A stretch of 64,000 bases of DNA from positions 62,001 through 126,000 of the forward strand of contig CATQHX010000025.1 of NCBI GenBank assembly GCA_958296065.1, in the 5' to 3' direction. The notes below the pieces were generated by a model that worked only from the letters and a program-made list of their open reading frames with translations, searched no databases and had not been told where the DNA came from. Shown in pieces: positions 45,502 through 54,293 of this stretch. Position 1 is the first letter of the stretch. The number at the start of each line of letters is the position of its first letter. Both the position numbers and the translations under genes were made by a program. The stretch comes from Vicinamibacterales bacterium. GTDB taxonomy: Bacteria; Acidobacteriota; Vicinamibacteria; Vicinamibacterales; UBA8438.

Positions 45502-46587
45502 ATGCCCGCCACCGTCATCCAGGTTGCCACGACCTCACGCACCTATCCCGTCCACGTGGGCGCCGGCCTTCTCGGACGGCTCCATGCGCTGCTGGACGAG
45601 GCGGGAGTCGGCGGCCAGCGCGTCGCCGTCTCGAGCCCTACGGTCTGGAAGGCGCACGGCGAAACCGTGGCGCGAGCGCTCGGCAAGGTGGAGCAGGTCC
45701 TGATCCCCGACGGCGAGCGTTCCAAGAACGCCCAGACCGTCGCGCGGATCTACGACGCCCTGATTCGCATGGCGGCCGAGCGCAGCGTCACGATCATCGC
45801 CATCGGGGGCGGCGTGGTCGGCGACGTCGTGGGCTTTGCGGCGGCAACGTATCTGCGGGGCGTCGGGCTCGTGCACGTCCCGACCACGCTGCTCGCCCAG
45901 GTGGACAGCTCCATCGGGGGCAAGGTCGGCATCAACCATCCCCTCGGCAAGAACCTGATCGGCTCGTTCCACCAGCCGGTGGCGGTTTTCGCCGATCCGG
46001 AGGTGCTCGGCACGCTGCCCCGGCGCGAGTTCCGGGCCGGACTGTACGAGGTCATCAAGTACGGCATGATCGCCGACCGCGGCCTGTTCGATCGGGTGGG
46101 AAACGATCTGCGCGCGATCGTCCGGCGCGATCAGGACGCGCTGGCTCCGGTGATAGCCGACTCCTGCCGCATCAAGGCGCAGGTGGTGTCCGAGGACGAA
46201 CGCGAGAGCGGGTTGCGGCGCATCCTGAACTTCGGGCACACCGCCGGGCACGCCATCGAAGCGGTGACGAAGTACCGGCGCTTCCGCCACGGCGAGGCGG
46301 TCGCCTACGGCATGCTCGTCGTCGCCGATCTGGCCGTCCGGCGCGGTACCTTCGCCGAGGCCGAACGGTCCGCGCTGGCCGACCTCATCGCGCGGCTGGG
46401 ACCTCTGCCCTCCGTCAGCGACCTGTCCGCGCAGGCGCTCATCGAAGCGATGCAGCGCGACAAGAAAGTCCGCAAGGGGCGCTTGCACGTCGTGCTGCCG
46501 ACGCGGATCGGATCCACCCGGATCGTCAACGACGTCAGCGACGACGAATTCAAGCAGTCCCTGTGCGCCCTCGGCGCGCGCCCGTAA
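45502..46587 (+). CDS. aroB: 3-dehydroquinate synthase
   Basis: 361 aa from ATG 45502 (the track start at 45433 adds 23 Ala/Pro residues). Second step of the shikimate pathway: NAD+- and metal-dependent cyclisation of DAHP. Motifs: IPDGERSKN, IAIGGGVVGDVVGFAAATYLRGV (NAD site), TTLLAQVDSSIGGKVGINHPLGKNLIGSFHQP, the metal ligands in EVIKYGMIAD, and HTAGHAIEAVTKYRRFRHGEAVAYGM. It stands alone, convergent with the pilX end of the pilus operon. Confidence 0.96.
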   Translation: MPATVIQVATTSRTYPVHVGAGLLGRLHALLDEAGVGGQRVAVSSPTVWKAHGETVARALGKVEQVLIPDGERSKNAQTVARIYDALIRMAAERSVTIIAIGGGVVGDVVGFAAATYLRGVGLVHVPTTLLAQVDSSIGGKVGINHPLGKNLIGSFHQPVAVFADPEVLGTLPRREFRAGLYEVIKYGMIADRGLFDRVGNDLRAIVRRDQDALAPVIADSCRIKAQVVSEDERESGLRRILNFGHTAGHAIEAVTKYRRFRHGEAVAYGMLVVADLAVRRGTFAEAERSALADLIARLGPLPSVSDLSAQALIEAMQRDKKVRKGRLHVVLPTRIGSTRIVNDVSDDEFKQSLCALGARP

Positions 46588-46662
46588 TGCGGTCGGCCGG
46601 ACAGTCCGCGGCGACGCCTACCGAGGCACCCTCGGCGCGCGCCCGCAAGGCGGCGTCCGACC

Positions 46663-47316
46663 TCACCGGACGATGCGCCACGACACCAATCGCGCTCTCG
46701 TAACCGGCGGGGCGGGCGGCGGCGGGTTCACCGTCTGGCGGATGAGCGTCGCCTGCACGGCCCGCGCGGCGCGGCGCGGACCGAACGCGGCCGCGTGGGC
46801 AACGATTGCGTCGTTTCCGTCCCGCTGTCGATCGGGATCGGGGTCCGCGGGGTCGTCGGCAATCCAGACCGCGACCAGCCAGGGTCCGTAACCGTCGGGG
46901 ATCGACACCCAGGTGCCCAGGGGACCGTGCGCGAACAGCCGCCATTCGAGCCCCCGACCGGCAGCGCCCGCCCCTGCGCCATCCGACCGCAGCCGGCCCG
47001 CGATGGCGGACAGATCGATACGCTCGCCACCGGGCATGACGGGCGCGAGGCCACCGTTCCGGTACGCCGATCGGACCGCGCCGCTCAATACCGCGCTCCA
47101 GTCCGGGAAGGAACCCAGCTCCGCGGTCGCCAGCTCGAGCGCCGACTCCGCCGCGTACAGCGCCTGCACGGATCGGCGATGGTTGACGCCCACCGCCGTC
47201 TCGATCATCGCCAGCGGCGCCAGCACCCCGGCCAGGGCGACGAGCAGCAGCGCCGCCATCATCGTCACGATCAGCGCGATGCCGCGTTCACCCGCACCGG
47301 CGTCGGAACGAGCCAT
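46663..47316 (-). CDS. PilX-like pilus assembly protein
   Basis: 217 aa from ATG 47316, which overlaps the end of the pilW-like gene. The N-terminus ERGIALIVTMMAALLLVALAGVLAPLAMIETAVGVNHRRSVQALYAAESALELATAEL is the PilX/GspK-type hydrophobic helix followed by the (A)YAAE(S/A)A signature. The C-terminus ends with AVQATLIRQTV...VSWRIVR, typical of PilX. It probably forms part of the initiating pseudopilus complex. Last gene of the pilus operon. Confidence 0.75.
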   Translation of the reverse strand: MARSDAGAGERGIALIVTMMAALLLVALAGVLAPLAMIETAVGVNHRRSVQALYAAESALELATAELGSFPDWSAVLSGAVRSAYRNGGLAPVMPGGERIDLSAIAGRLRSDGAGAGAAGRGLEWRLFAHGPLGTWVSIPDGYGPWLVAVWIADDPADPDPDRQRDGNDAIVAHAAAFGPRRAARAVQATLIRQTVNPPPPAPPVTRARLVSWRIVR

Positions 47317-47320
47317 CGCA

Positions 47321-48322
47321 CTACCAGTCGGCCAGACTGCGCGGCGCGACATCGAGCCTGGCGATGACGTCACGAATCGCGGCGTTGCGAACCGGAATCA
47401 ACGGCGACCCCGTTGCCGGGCGCCGCCACACCGGATCCGCCACCCGCAGCGTCAGCTCGATTTGCACCCGCCTGATGCGAAAGAGATCGACATCGAACGG
47501 GATGCTGCCGCCGCACGACGAGCCGTCAGAAAGGAGTCCCAGGTTCAGGGCGCCGACCCCTGATGCAGCAGGCGCCACCGCGGCCGCGGCGGCCAGACAG
47601 GGGGCCATCACTGCTGCCGGTCCCGCGGCCGGCGGCAGTGCCGGTTGCGGAACGCCGAAATAGCGTACGGTGAACTCGACGACGCCGTCCACGAACGGGA
47701 GATCGCTGCCTGCTCCGTTGTGGACGCGAAGCTGCTCCGCATCTCGATCGAGGTAGAACCCGCGCACGAGCACCGGTGCGATGAACGAGCCGGCGGGATA
47801 GACCGGCGCGCCGCCGCCGGCATGCTCCAGTTCCGCGGAGGTGCCGGTCACGTCCGTAACCCGGTACAGATCGGAACGGCCGGCCGCATCGAAGATCAGC
47901 GCCAGCCCCCCGCCACGATCCGACAGTCCGCACGGCAACGCGCAGGCGCCCGCGGGCGCCAACCCGACCACCGCCGGGCTGGCGGCGAGGTCACCCGCGA
48001 GCAGCGCCCCCGTCTCGCCCGGCGGCGCGTACAGCACGGACAGGCGATCCGTTCCCGGCGAGCGATCCGCGGACATGCCTCGCAACGCCGGCGCGACCGC
48101 CGGCCGCAGGTGCGCAACGCTGCCGTTCATCCCGGGGTGCGGGCCACTGCCGGCCAGCAGAAGGTGGCGGTGAAGCTCGGCGAGCGCGGCTCGCTGCCGC
48201 TGCTGCACGTCCGCCGCCAACGATTGCACGGCCAGCGTGCCATCGGAAGGGTCCACCAGCTCGAAGACGACCCCCAACAGCCCCAGGACGATAGCGACGG
48301 AAACCAGCAGCTCGATCAGCAT
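47321..48322 (-). CDS. PilW-like pseudopilin
   Basis: 333 aa. The pilin helix is clear (LIELLVSVAIVLGLLGVVFELVD), followed by AVQSLAADVQQRQRAALAELHRHLLLAGSG as in PilW proteins and a beta-rich remainder. It starts MLIELLV: the basic leader and the G(-1)F(+1) cleavage site expected for PilD processing are absent. Either translation begins elsewhere or the protein stays unprocessed. It follows the pilV-like gene by 6 bp and overlaps the pilX-like gene. Confidence 0.75.
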   Translation of the reverse strand: MLIELLVSVAIVLGLLGVVFELVDPSDGTLAVQSLAADVQQRQRAALAELHRHLLLAGSGPHPGMNGSVAHLRPAVAPALRGMSADRSPGTDRLSVLYAPPGETGALLAGDLAASPAVVGLAPAGACALPCGLSDRGGGLALIFDAAGRSDLYRVTDVTGTSAELEHAGGGAPVYPAGSFIAPVLVRGFYLDRDAEQLRVHNGAGSDLPFVDGVVEFTVRYFGVPQPALPPAAGPAAVMAPCLAAAAAVAPAASGVGALNLGLLSDGSSCGGSIPFDVDLFRIRRVQIELTLRVADPVWRRPATGSPLIPVRNAAIRDVIARLDVAPRSLADW

Positions 48323-48328
48323 GACGTC

Positions 48329-48868
48329 TCAGTGCCGGACGCGCACGCTGGCCAGCCAGGTGACTCCCGGATCGTTGGGCCGCAGGTCGAGTGCCCCGGA
48401 CGGTGCCCGCACGCTCGTGGCGACGACCTGCACCTGCAACAGCAGCGCATCGCCGCCCGGCGCGGCGACCGGGGAGACCGACCAGCGCCGAACGAACGCC
48501 GTGCCCGCCGGCGGCTGGGCGCCCGTTCCGACCCAGCGCCCATCCGGGTCCAGGTAGTCCACGTAGCCGGCGCCGCCCGGCGGGCCGGACGACTGGAGAC
48601 CTCGGCCACCAGGGCCCGGTGGATCGAGCGCCAGACTGGTTGCCTCGTCGGAGACCGGCTCCAGACGATCGTCGAAGGTCCACAGGAGCGACTGCAACTG
48701 CTCGATTTTCTGGACCGCAAGGAACAAGGCCCGCGCCTGCGCGCTGCTCTCCCGGATCGCTGCGCCCGTCAGCACGGCAACCTGCGCTACTCCCGCTGCG
48801 AGACCGACGACGATGCCGGCCGCCACCAGCGTCTCGATGAGTGCATAGCCGGCCGCGGATCGGGGCAT
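48329..48868 (-). CDS. PilV-like minor pilin
   Basis: 179 aa from ATG 48868; the longer track frame runs antisense-free through pilD and is not real. It has a class III leader MPRSAAG followed by YALIETLVAAGIVVGLAAGVAQVAVL, i.e. Gly(-1), Tyr(+1) and Glu(+5), the PilD recognition pattern. The rest is beta-rich. This is the layout of PilV/type IV pilus modification proteins. Confidence 0.75.
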   Translation of the reverse strand: MPRSAAGYALIETLVAAGIVVGLAAGVAQVAVLTGAAIRESSAQARALFLAVQKIEQLQSLLWTFDDRLEPVSDEATSLALDPPGPGGRGLQSSGPPGGAGYVDYLDPDGRWVGTGAQPPAGTAFVRRWSVSPVAAPGGDALLLQVQVVATSVRAPSGALDLRPNDPGVTWLASVRVRH

Positions 48869-48944
48869 GCAAACTACACAAGCAATAGTCGGGCCAGCCG
48901 GCGAGCACGCAGTCATGCGGCGGCGGACGTCGCGGGTGGCGAAA

Positions 48945-49100
48945 TCTGCACTCGCCGGCGGACCGGCGCCGGCAGAAATCGCCTGCCAGCGGAGATCCGT
49001 CGCGACCACGACGGTCGATTGGTCTGCACTCGCCAACGGGCCGGCACCGGCAGAAATCGCCTGCCATCGGGGACCCGTCGCGACGATGGCGGCCGATCCC
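48945..49100. repeat. 78-bp direct tandem repeat between pilD and pilV
   Basis: Two copies (48945-49022 and 49023-49100), about 80% identical by eye. Each starts TCTGCACTCGCC and contains CCGGCAGAAATCGCCTGCCA with the internal stem GGCAG / CTGCC. The 272-bp gap that holds it has no gene on its own. Confidence 0.8.
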
Positions 49101-49140
49101 CCAGTGCGCACGCGCTGGATCCCCACCGGGGTGGTGCCGC

Positions 49141-49941
49141 TCACGCGTGGGCGACGAGCTGCTCCAGAATCCGGCCTGCCGCGCCCAGGTACCAGTCGAG
49201 GAACGCCTCGCCGGCGAGCGAAGCGGCCACCGCCGCGACGGACAGAAACGATCCGAGCGGCAGCGGGTGCTGCCATCCGACGCCGGTCAACCGCATCATC
49301 CCGATTCCGACCGCCGCACCCAGCAGGGATGCCCAGGCCAGCGTTACGAACGCCAGCGGCAACCCCAGGAATGCACCGATCATGGCCAACATCTTGACGT
49401 CGCCCATGCCGAGGCCTTCCCGCCCCCGGACGCGTGCATAGACCCTGGCGATTCCCAGCAGCAATCCGCCGCCCCCCAACGCTCCCACCAAGGCATCGGA
49501 CCAGCCCGGCTCCAGACCAACCGAACAGATCAGGCCGACGACGATGCCGGGCAGCGTGATCACATTGGGTAGCACGTGATGGCGCAGGTCCACGACGAAC
49601 AGGACGATCATCGCCGCCGTGAACAGCAGGCGGGCGACCAGCAGGGGCTGGAGCCCCACGACGTGCCACTGGGCCAGAAACAGGCCCGCCGCCGCCATTT
49701 CCACGAGCGGATACACGGAACCGATGGGTGCCCGGCACGAACGGCACCGGCCGCGCAGCACGAGATAGGCAACGACAGGAACATTGTCGAACCAGCGAAT
49801 GGCCCGGCGGCAGGCGGGGCAGTACGAGCGGGGCGCGACAACCGAAACGCCCCGGGGCAGCCGGTAGATGCAGACGTTGAGGAAGCTGCCGACCACCAGG
49901 CCGAGCAACGCGACGACGAGACCGATACCGGAGTCGCTCAC
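49141..49941 (-). CDS. pilD: prepilin peptidase / N-methyltransferase
   Basis: 266-aa polytopic membrane aspartic protease that cleaves prepilin leaders and methylates the new N-terminus. The N-terminal zinc site has two CxxC pairs (SYCPACRRAIRWFDNVPVVAYLVLRGRCRSCRAPIG). The catalytic Asp residues are in FVVDLRHHVLPN and GLGMGDVKMLAMIGAFLG. A GTG start is likely. It is located downstream of the VKOR-DsbA gene in the same operon as its pilin substrates. Confidence 0.95.
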   Translation of the reverse strand: MSDSGIGLVVALLGLVVGSFLNVCIYRLPRGVSVVAPRSYCPACRRAIRWFDNVPVVAYLVLRGRCRSCRAPIGSVYPLVEMAAAGLFLAQWHVVGLQPLLVARLLFTAAMIVLFVVDLRHHVLPNVITLPGIVVGLICSVGLEPGWSDALVGALGGGGLLLGIARVYARVRGREGLGMGDVKMLAMIGAFLGLPLAFVTLAWASLLGAAVGIGMMRLTGVGWQHPLPLGSFLSVAAVAASLAGEAFLDWYLGAAGRILEQLVAHA

Positions 49942-50033
49942 CGCGCCGGCCGACCCGGAAGCAAGCCGCCCTCCGGCAGCGGGAACAGCCGAGACCGCCG
50001 GGACACCGCGACGGCCTCACCGGGCGGCGTCAA

Positions 50034-51281
50034 CTACTCTCCCTCGCCGCCTCCGGCGCGCCCGAGCTCGTACGCGATCGCCGCATCGAAGTACCGCGGC
50101 GAAAGCGTGCCCTTCACCACGACGCCGTTGATGACGTAGGTCGGCGTCGCCTCGACGGGAAGACCGTTTCCCAGGGCTATGTCGGCCTGCACCGCAAGAA
50201 CCGCCTCGTCGTAGGCGCCGTCGTAGCGCACCTGGTCGATGCCGGCGACGTCGCCCAACGCCTCCACGACCGCCTCGCGGGTCAGACCCGGCTGATTCGA
50301 GTACAGCCAGTTCTCCATCTCGGCGCGCTCCTCGTCCCCGACCGCACCGGCGAGCCGCACCGCGACCGCACCGGCGCAGGCCCCATGGTGCTGGCCGCGA
50401 GGCGCCTGCTCGTTGCAGGCCGGATCGAGCGGGTAGTCCAGCGTCACCTGCCGCACCTGACCGGGATGCGACGACGCGTACTTCGCGAAGATCGGAGCGT
50501 AGACCCGGTGGGCGTTGGCGCACGCGGGACACTGGTAGTCGTTGAACTTCACCACGACGACGGCTGCACCGTCGGCCCCGGCAGACGCGGGCAGGGCCAG
50601 CTCCACGCGCGGCTCCGCCGCCCAGAAGCGCTCGAACTCGCTCCGCTGATCCGCGTTCACCACCGGCGGCGGCGCGGCGGTTTCCACTGCCTGCACCGGC
50701 GCCGGAGCGGGCGGCGACCAGGTGAACCAGCCGATCGATCCCAAGGAGCCGCCGACGAAGACCACCAGGAGCCCGAGCCCTGCGGGCGCCCCGGCGAGGG
50801 CGCGCAGGTCGCTCACGATCGCGGCCGGCAGCCGCCTGGCCGGGGTGGCTTCCTCTCCACCGGACAGGATGAAGATGCCGACGACTGCCACGTAGACGAC
50901 GACGCATAGCAGACAGACCGTCCCGAGCACGAAAAAGGAGGCATAGGCCATGTACATCGCCACGGCGAGCCCAATCGTCGACCAGAGCAACTGGTAGCCC
51001 GCGACGTGCGGCGCGAAGCCCCGCGGGGCGCGCGCCCCGGCGTATGCCAGGAGCAGCACGGCGGCGAACCAGATGACACCGCCCAGCGCAACCGGCACGC
51101 CGAACACCGAGCCGTAGCGGCTCTGGTACACCTGCGTGCAGCTCACGTTGGCGTTGATGTCGCAGAAGCTGGCATACCCCGGATCCCCGAGCATGCGAAC
51201 ATGCACGTAGGTAGAGGTGGCCGCCGCCACGAGACCGGCGCACGCCAGTATCGTCATCCACATCCGCGTCCGTCTGGTCAT
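50034..51281 (-). CDS. VKOR-thioredoxin (DsbA-like) fusion, disulfide bond forming enzyme
   Basis: 415 aa from ATG 51281 (GGAGAG just upstream). The N-terminal part is a vitamin K epoxide reductase-type membrane domain: several TM helices, the loop cysteines SFCDINANVSCTQV, and the redox pair in TVCLLCVVVYV that contacts quinone. A TM linker is followed by a periplasmic thioredoxin-fold domain with active site FNDYQCPACANAH and the cis-Pro segment VEATPTYVINGVVVKG. The fusion replaces the separate DsbA/DsbB pair and introduces disulfides into exported proteins. Sitting between the pilin and pilD genes, it likely serves pilus components. The pilin has two cysteines. Confidence 0.92.
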   Translation of the reverse strand: MTRRTRMWMTILACAGLVAAATSTYVHVRMLGDPGYASFCDINANVSCTQVYQSRYGSVFGVPVALGGVIWFAAVLLLAYAGARAPRGFAPHVAGYQLLWSTIGLAVAMYMAYASFFVLGTVCLLCVVVYVAVVGIFILSGGEEATPARRLPAAIVSDLRALAGAPAGLGLLVVFVGGSLGSIGWFTWSPPAPAPVQAVETAAPPPVVNADQRSEFERFWAAEPRVELALPASAGADGAAVVVVKFNDYQCPACANAHRVYAPIFAKYASSHPGQVRQVTLDYPLDPACNEQAPRGQHHGACAGAVAVRLAGAVGDEERAEMENWLYSNQPGLTREAVVEALGDVAGIDQVRYDGAYDEAVLAVQADIALGNGLPVEATPTYVINGVVVKGTLSPRYFDAAIAYELGRAGGGEGE

Positions 51282-51382
51282 CGTCTCTCCACCCTGTTGA
51301 TCCAGGCAGGTGCCCCATTCCTCCGCCGCAGTACTGTCCAGACCACTTGTAAAGGCATCTCGCCGCGCCGTCAAGACGGAGG

Positions 51383-51916
51383 CTACTGAATCGGCGTGGC
51401 GCCGGCCGGTGCACCTGTCTGCGTAACCGGCAATGCGGCCGTCCCCTGGTAGATTGTCGCGCCCTGATTCGTTCCGAAGAAGCGCGTACCACCGCCCGGA
51501 TTCGGGTTCGCCCCCACGAAGTACGTGGAGACCAACCCGCCGGCAGCGACACCGTTGCACGACGCGGGCGCACCGGTCGCAACGGCCCCGCCGGTCATCG
51601 TGACCGTGTAGCCGCTCTTGATCGACGGGTCCGCACCCAAGTCGGTACCGATGAATCCGTCACCGCCGCCGACCGTCGGCGGCGTCGCCAGGCTGGCCAG
51701 CGTCGGCGCGTAGAAGCCGTTGCCGCAGCTCGCCGCGTAAGTCGCCTGCGCACCGTTGATTGCCCGCAGCGACCCGATCGCCGATGCCTCGTTGCCCGCC
51801 ATCCGCGCCCGAAACAGGCCTGGGGCGGCGATCGCGGCGATGATGCCGATAATCGCCACGACGATCAGCAGCTCCATCAACGTGAAACCCTCCTGCTTCT
51901 TCACGACCCACCTCAT
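51383..51916 (-). CDS. pilA: type IV major pilin
   Basis: 177 aa from ATG 51916 (a second ATG is 3 bp earlier; GGGGAGGGG precedes). The leader MRWVVKKQEG is cleaved before FTLMELLIVVAIIGIIAAIAAPGLFRARMAGNEASAIGSLRAINGAQATYAA. Glu+5 is present. The globular domain has exactly two cysteines (AASCGNGFYAP and PASCNGVAAG), which could form a disulfide. The C-terminus is Gly/Ala/Thr-rich. It follows pilC by 44 bp and precedes the VKOR-DsbA gene. Confidence 0.92.
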   Translation of the reverse strand: MRWVVKKQEGFTLMELLIVVAIIGIIAAIAAPGLFRARMAGNEASAIGSLRAINGAQATYAASCGNGFYAPTLASLATPPTVGGGDGFIGTDLGADPSIKSGYTVTMTGGAVATGAPASCNGVAAGGLVSTYFVGANPNPGGGTRFFGTNQGATIYQGTAALPVTQTGAPAGATPIQ

Positions 51917-51960
51917 CATCCCCTCCCCTTCGTACATATCCTCACCGGTTCGCACTCTTC

Positions 51961-53178
51961 TCATCCCGCGAGCTGGCCAATCAGGTCGAACACGGGCAGG
52001 TACATGGCCACTACGATGCCCCCGACGACGATCCCCAGCACGGCGACGACCGCAGGCTCGAGCAGTGCCGTCATGCCCGCGACATCGCGATCGACCTCCT
52101 CCTCGTAGAAGTCCGCCACCTTCGCGAGCATCGAGTCCAGGGCCCCGGTGGTCTCTCCGACGGCGATCATCTGCGTCACCATCGCCGGAAACACCTGCGT
52201 CTCCCGCAACGGCACGGCCACCGATTCGCCGCGCTCGATAGCCGCGCGCGTCTTCATGACCGCATCCTCGACCACCGCGTTCCCCGCGGTTCCGGCCGTG
52301 ATGTCCAGGCTATCGAGGATCGGCACGCCGGCGCCGAGCAACGCCGACAGGGTGCGGCAGAACCGGGCAACCGCGTTTCTGCGTACGATACCGCCTACCA
52401 GGGGCGCGCGAAGCGCGGCACCGTCGACCGCCCGCCGGCCGCCCGTTGTCGAATAGTACCGGCGAAACAGCAGCGCGGTACCCACCGCGCCGAGACCGAG
52501 CAGCGGAACGGCGGCGGCGAACGAGTCGCCGGCCGCGATCACCAGTCGCGTCGGCAGCGGCAGCACCGCGCCGAGCCCTTCGAAGAGCGTGGCAAACGTC
52601 GGGATAACCTTCCAGAGAATCACCCCGACGACGATGGCGGCGATGGAAAGGACCGCCACGGGGTACATCATGGCGGAGCGCACCTGCCCCCCGAGGACGA
52701 CCTGTTTCTCGATATGCACCGCCAGACGCTCCAGGATGGCGTCCAGCACACCACCCGCCTCTCCCGCCTCGACCATGCTGGCGTAGAGCCGGTCGAACGA
52801 GCGAGGGTGAGCCCTCAGCGCGTCGGCCAGCGTCGCACCGGCCTCGACATCGGCGCGCACCGCACGAATGGTCGCGGCGAAGCGTCCGTCCTCTTCCTGC
52901 TTCGCAAGCACGTCGAGACACTGCACGAGCGGCAGCCCCGCATCTATCATCACCGCGAACTGACGGGTGAACACGGCGAGGCTTCGCGGCGAGACGGCCC
53001 TGGAGCGCCTGAACCAGTCGGCGCCCGGAGCATTCCGTTCCACCCGGTCGATTGCAGTTACCAGAATCTGCTCGCGCCTGAGCGCGGCAACGGCATCCTC
53101 GACGGACGCGGCACGACGCTTCCCGCTGATCCGCTCTCCCTGGCGCGTGCGCCCGGTGAACGCGAAAGTGGTCTTCAT
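51961..53178 (-). CDS. pilC: type IV pilus inner-membrane platform protein PilC (GspF family)
   Basis: 405 aa from ATG 53178, which overlaps the pilT stop as ATGA. It has two GspF domains, each a helical bundle before a TM helix: FTRQFAVMIDAGLPLVQCLDVLAKQ... with SAMMYPVAVLSIAAIVVGVILWKVIPTF, and FCRTLSALLGAGVPILDSLDITAGTAGN... with LLEPAVVAVLGIVVGGIVVAMYLPVFDLIG. It couples the motor ATPases to pilin movement in the membrane. Confidence 0.95.
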   Translation of the reverse strand: MKTTFAFTGRTRQGERISGKRRAASVEDAVAALRREQILVTAIDRVERNAPGADWFRRSRAVSPRSLAVFTRQFAVMIDAGLPLVQCLDVLAKQEEDGRFAATIRAVRADVEAGATLADALRAHPRSFDRLYASMVEAGEAGGVLDAILERLAVHIEKQVVLGGQVRSAMMYPVAVLSIAAIVVGVILWKVIPTFATLFEGLGAVLPLPTRLVIAAGDSFAAAVPLLGLGAVGTALLFRRYYSTTGGRRAVDGAALRAPLVGGIVRRNAVARFCRTLSALLGAGVPILDSLDITAGTAGNAVVEDAVMKTRAAIERGESVAVPLRETQVFPAMVTQMIAVGETTGALDSMLAKVADFYEEEVDRDVAGMTALLEPAVVAVLGIVVGGIVVAMYLPVFDLIGQLAG

Positions 53179-54293
53179 CGGATCCGTCCCTGTCGCGGCG
53201 TCCACTCCGCTTCGTCCCGTCCACGAGCAATCAGTGCTTCCAGCTCCTCGCGGTTCGCGGCGTGGTCGAGCGCCTGCTCCAGCGTGATGCGGCCTCGCCG
53301 ATACAGGGACGCGAGTGCCTGAGTCATCGTCTGCATGCCGCGCTGCTTCTGGCCGGCCTGCATCGCCGCATAGATCAGATGCGCCTTGTCCTCGCGGATC
53401 AGGTTGCGAATCGCCGGGGTGACTATCAGCACCTCGACCGCGCAGACCCTCCCGCCGGCATCGGCCGTCGGCACGAGCGACTGGCAGATCACTCCCTCGA
53501 GCACCAACGAGAGCTGGGTGCGAACCTGCGGCTGCTGGTCCGCGGGAAAAAGGTCGACAACCCGGCCGACGGCGTGCACGGCCGAGCTCGTATGCAACGT
53601 GGCCAGAGTCAGGTGGCCGGTCTCGGCGATCCGCAGGGCGGCCTCGGTGGTCTCCAGATCGCGCATCTCGCCGATCAGCACGACATCGGGATCCTCGCGC
53701 AACGCCGCCCGTAGCGCTGGCGCGAAGCCGGCGGTGTCCTGGTGCACTTCGCGCTGGTTGACGATCGACCGCCGATGATGATGAACGTACTCGACAGGAT
53801 CCTCGATGGTCAGAATGTGGCTCCGCCGCTCGGCGTTGATCCGGTCGATCAGGGCCGCGAGGGTCGTGCTCTTGCCGCTGCCGGTCGGACCGGTCACCAG
53901 CACGAGCCCGTGCGGCCGCGCGGCCAGCTCCGACACCGCGGGCGGCAGGCCAAGCTCATCGAATCCCGGAATCGCCCCGGGAATCAGGCGGTACACCGCC
54001 GCCACGGTGCCGCGCTGCCTGAAGACATTGGCGCGCACCCGCCCCACGCCCTCGATGCCGAGGGAAACGTCGAGCTCCAGAGTCTGCTCGAACCGTTGCC
54101 GCTGCTCCGCGGTCAGGCCTCCGTAGATCAGGCGCCTGGCGTCATCCGGCGTGAGCGGCCCGAGGTCCGCCTGCGCCTCCAGGACACCGTTCAAACGAAT
54201 CTGCGGCGGCACGCCGGTGGTCACGTGCAGATCCGAACCGCCCCGCTCGGCGGCGCGGGCCAGCAACTCCGCGAGCGTGGCCGACGCGGTCAT
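53175..54293 (-). CDS. pilT: type IV pilus retraction ATPase PilT
   Basis: 372 aa from ATG 54293, overlapping the pilB stop (ATGA). A hexameric AAA-type motor powering pilus retraction and twitching. Walker A is LVTGPTGSGKSTTLAALIDRIN, the Asp box is HILTIEDPVEYVHHH, Walker B is DPDVVLIGEMRDLETTEAALRIAETGHLTLATLHTSSA, and the PilT-specific AIRNLIREDKAHLIYAAMQAGQKQRGMQTMTQAL is at the C-terminus. Its place directly behind pilB gives the assembly and retraction motors in one transcript. Confidence 0.96.
   Translation of the reverse strand: MTASATLAELLARAAERGGSDLHVTTGVPPQIRLNGVLEAQADLGPLTPDDARRLIYGGLTAEQRQRFEQTLELDVSLGIEGVGRVRANVFRQRGTVAAVYRLIPGAIPGFDELGLPPAVSELAARPHGLVLVTGPTGSGKSTTLAALIDRINAERRSHILTIEDPVEYVHHHRRSIVNQREVHQDTAGFAPALRAALREDPDVVLIGEMRDLETTEAALRIAETGHLTLATLHTSSAVHAVGRVVDLFPADQQPQVRTQLSLVLEGVICQSLVPTADAGGRVCAVEVLIVTPAIRNLIREDKAHLIYAAMQAGQKQRGMQTMTQALASLYRRGRITLEQALDHAANREELEALIARGRDEAEWTPRQGRIR

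Noticed and set aside
43854-45542. 562-codon minus-strand ORF overlapping proS in another frame
   Set aside because: Gly/Arg/Ala-rich frame shadow; ProRS motifs are in 43958-45409.
48329-50020. 563-codon frame continuing from pilV through the repeat and pilD
   Set aside because: The PilV-type leader and start at 48868 define the real gene; the upstream part overlaps pilD in a different frame.
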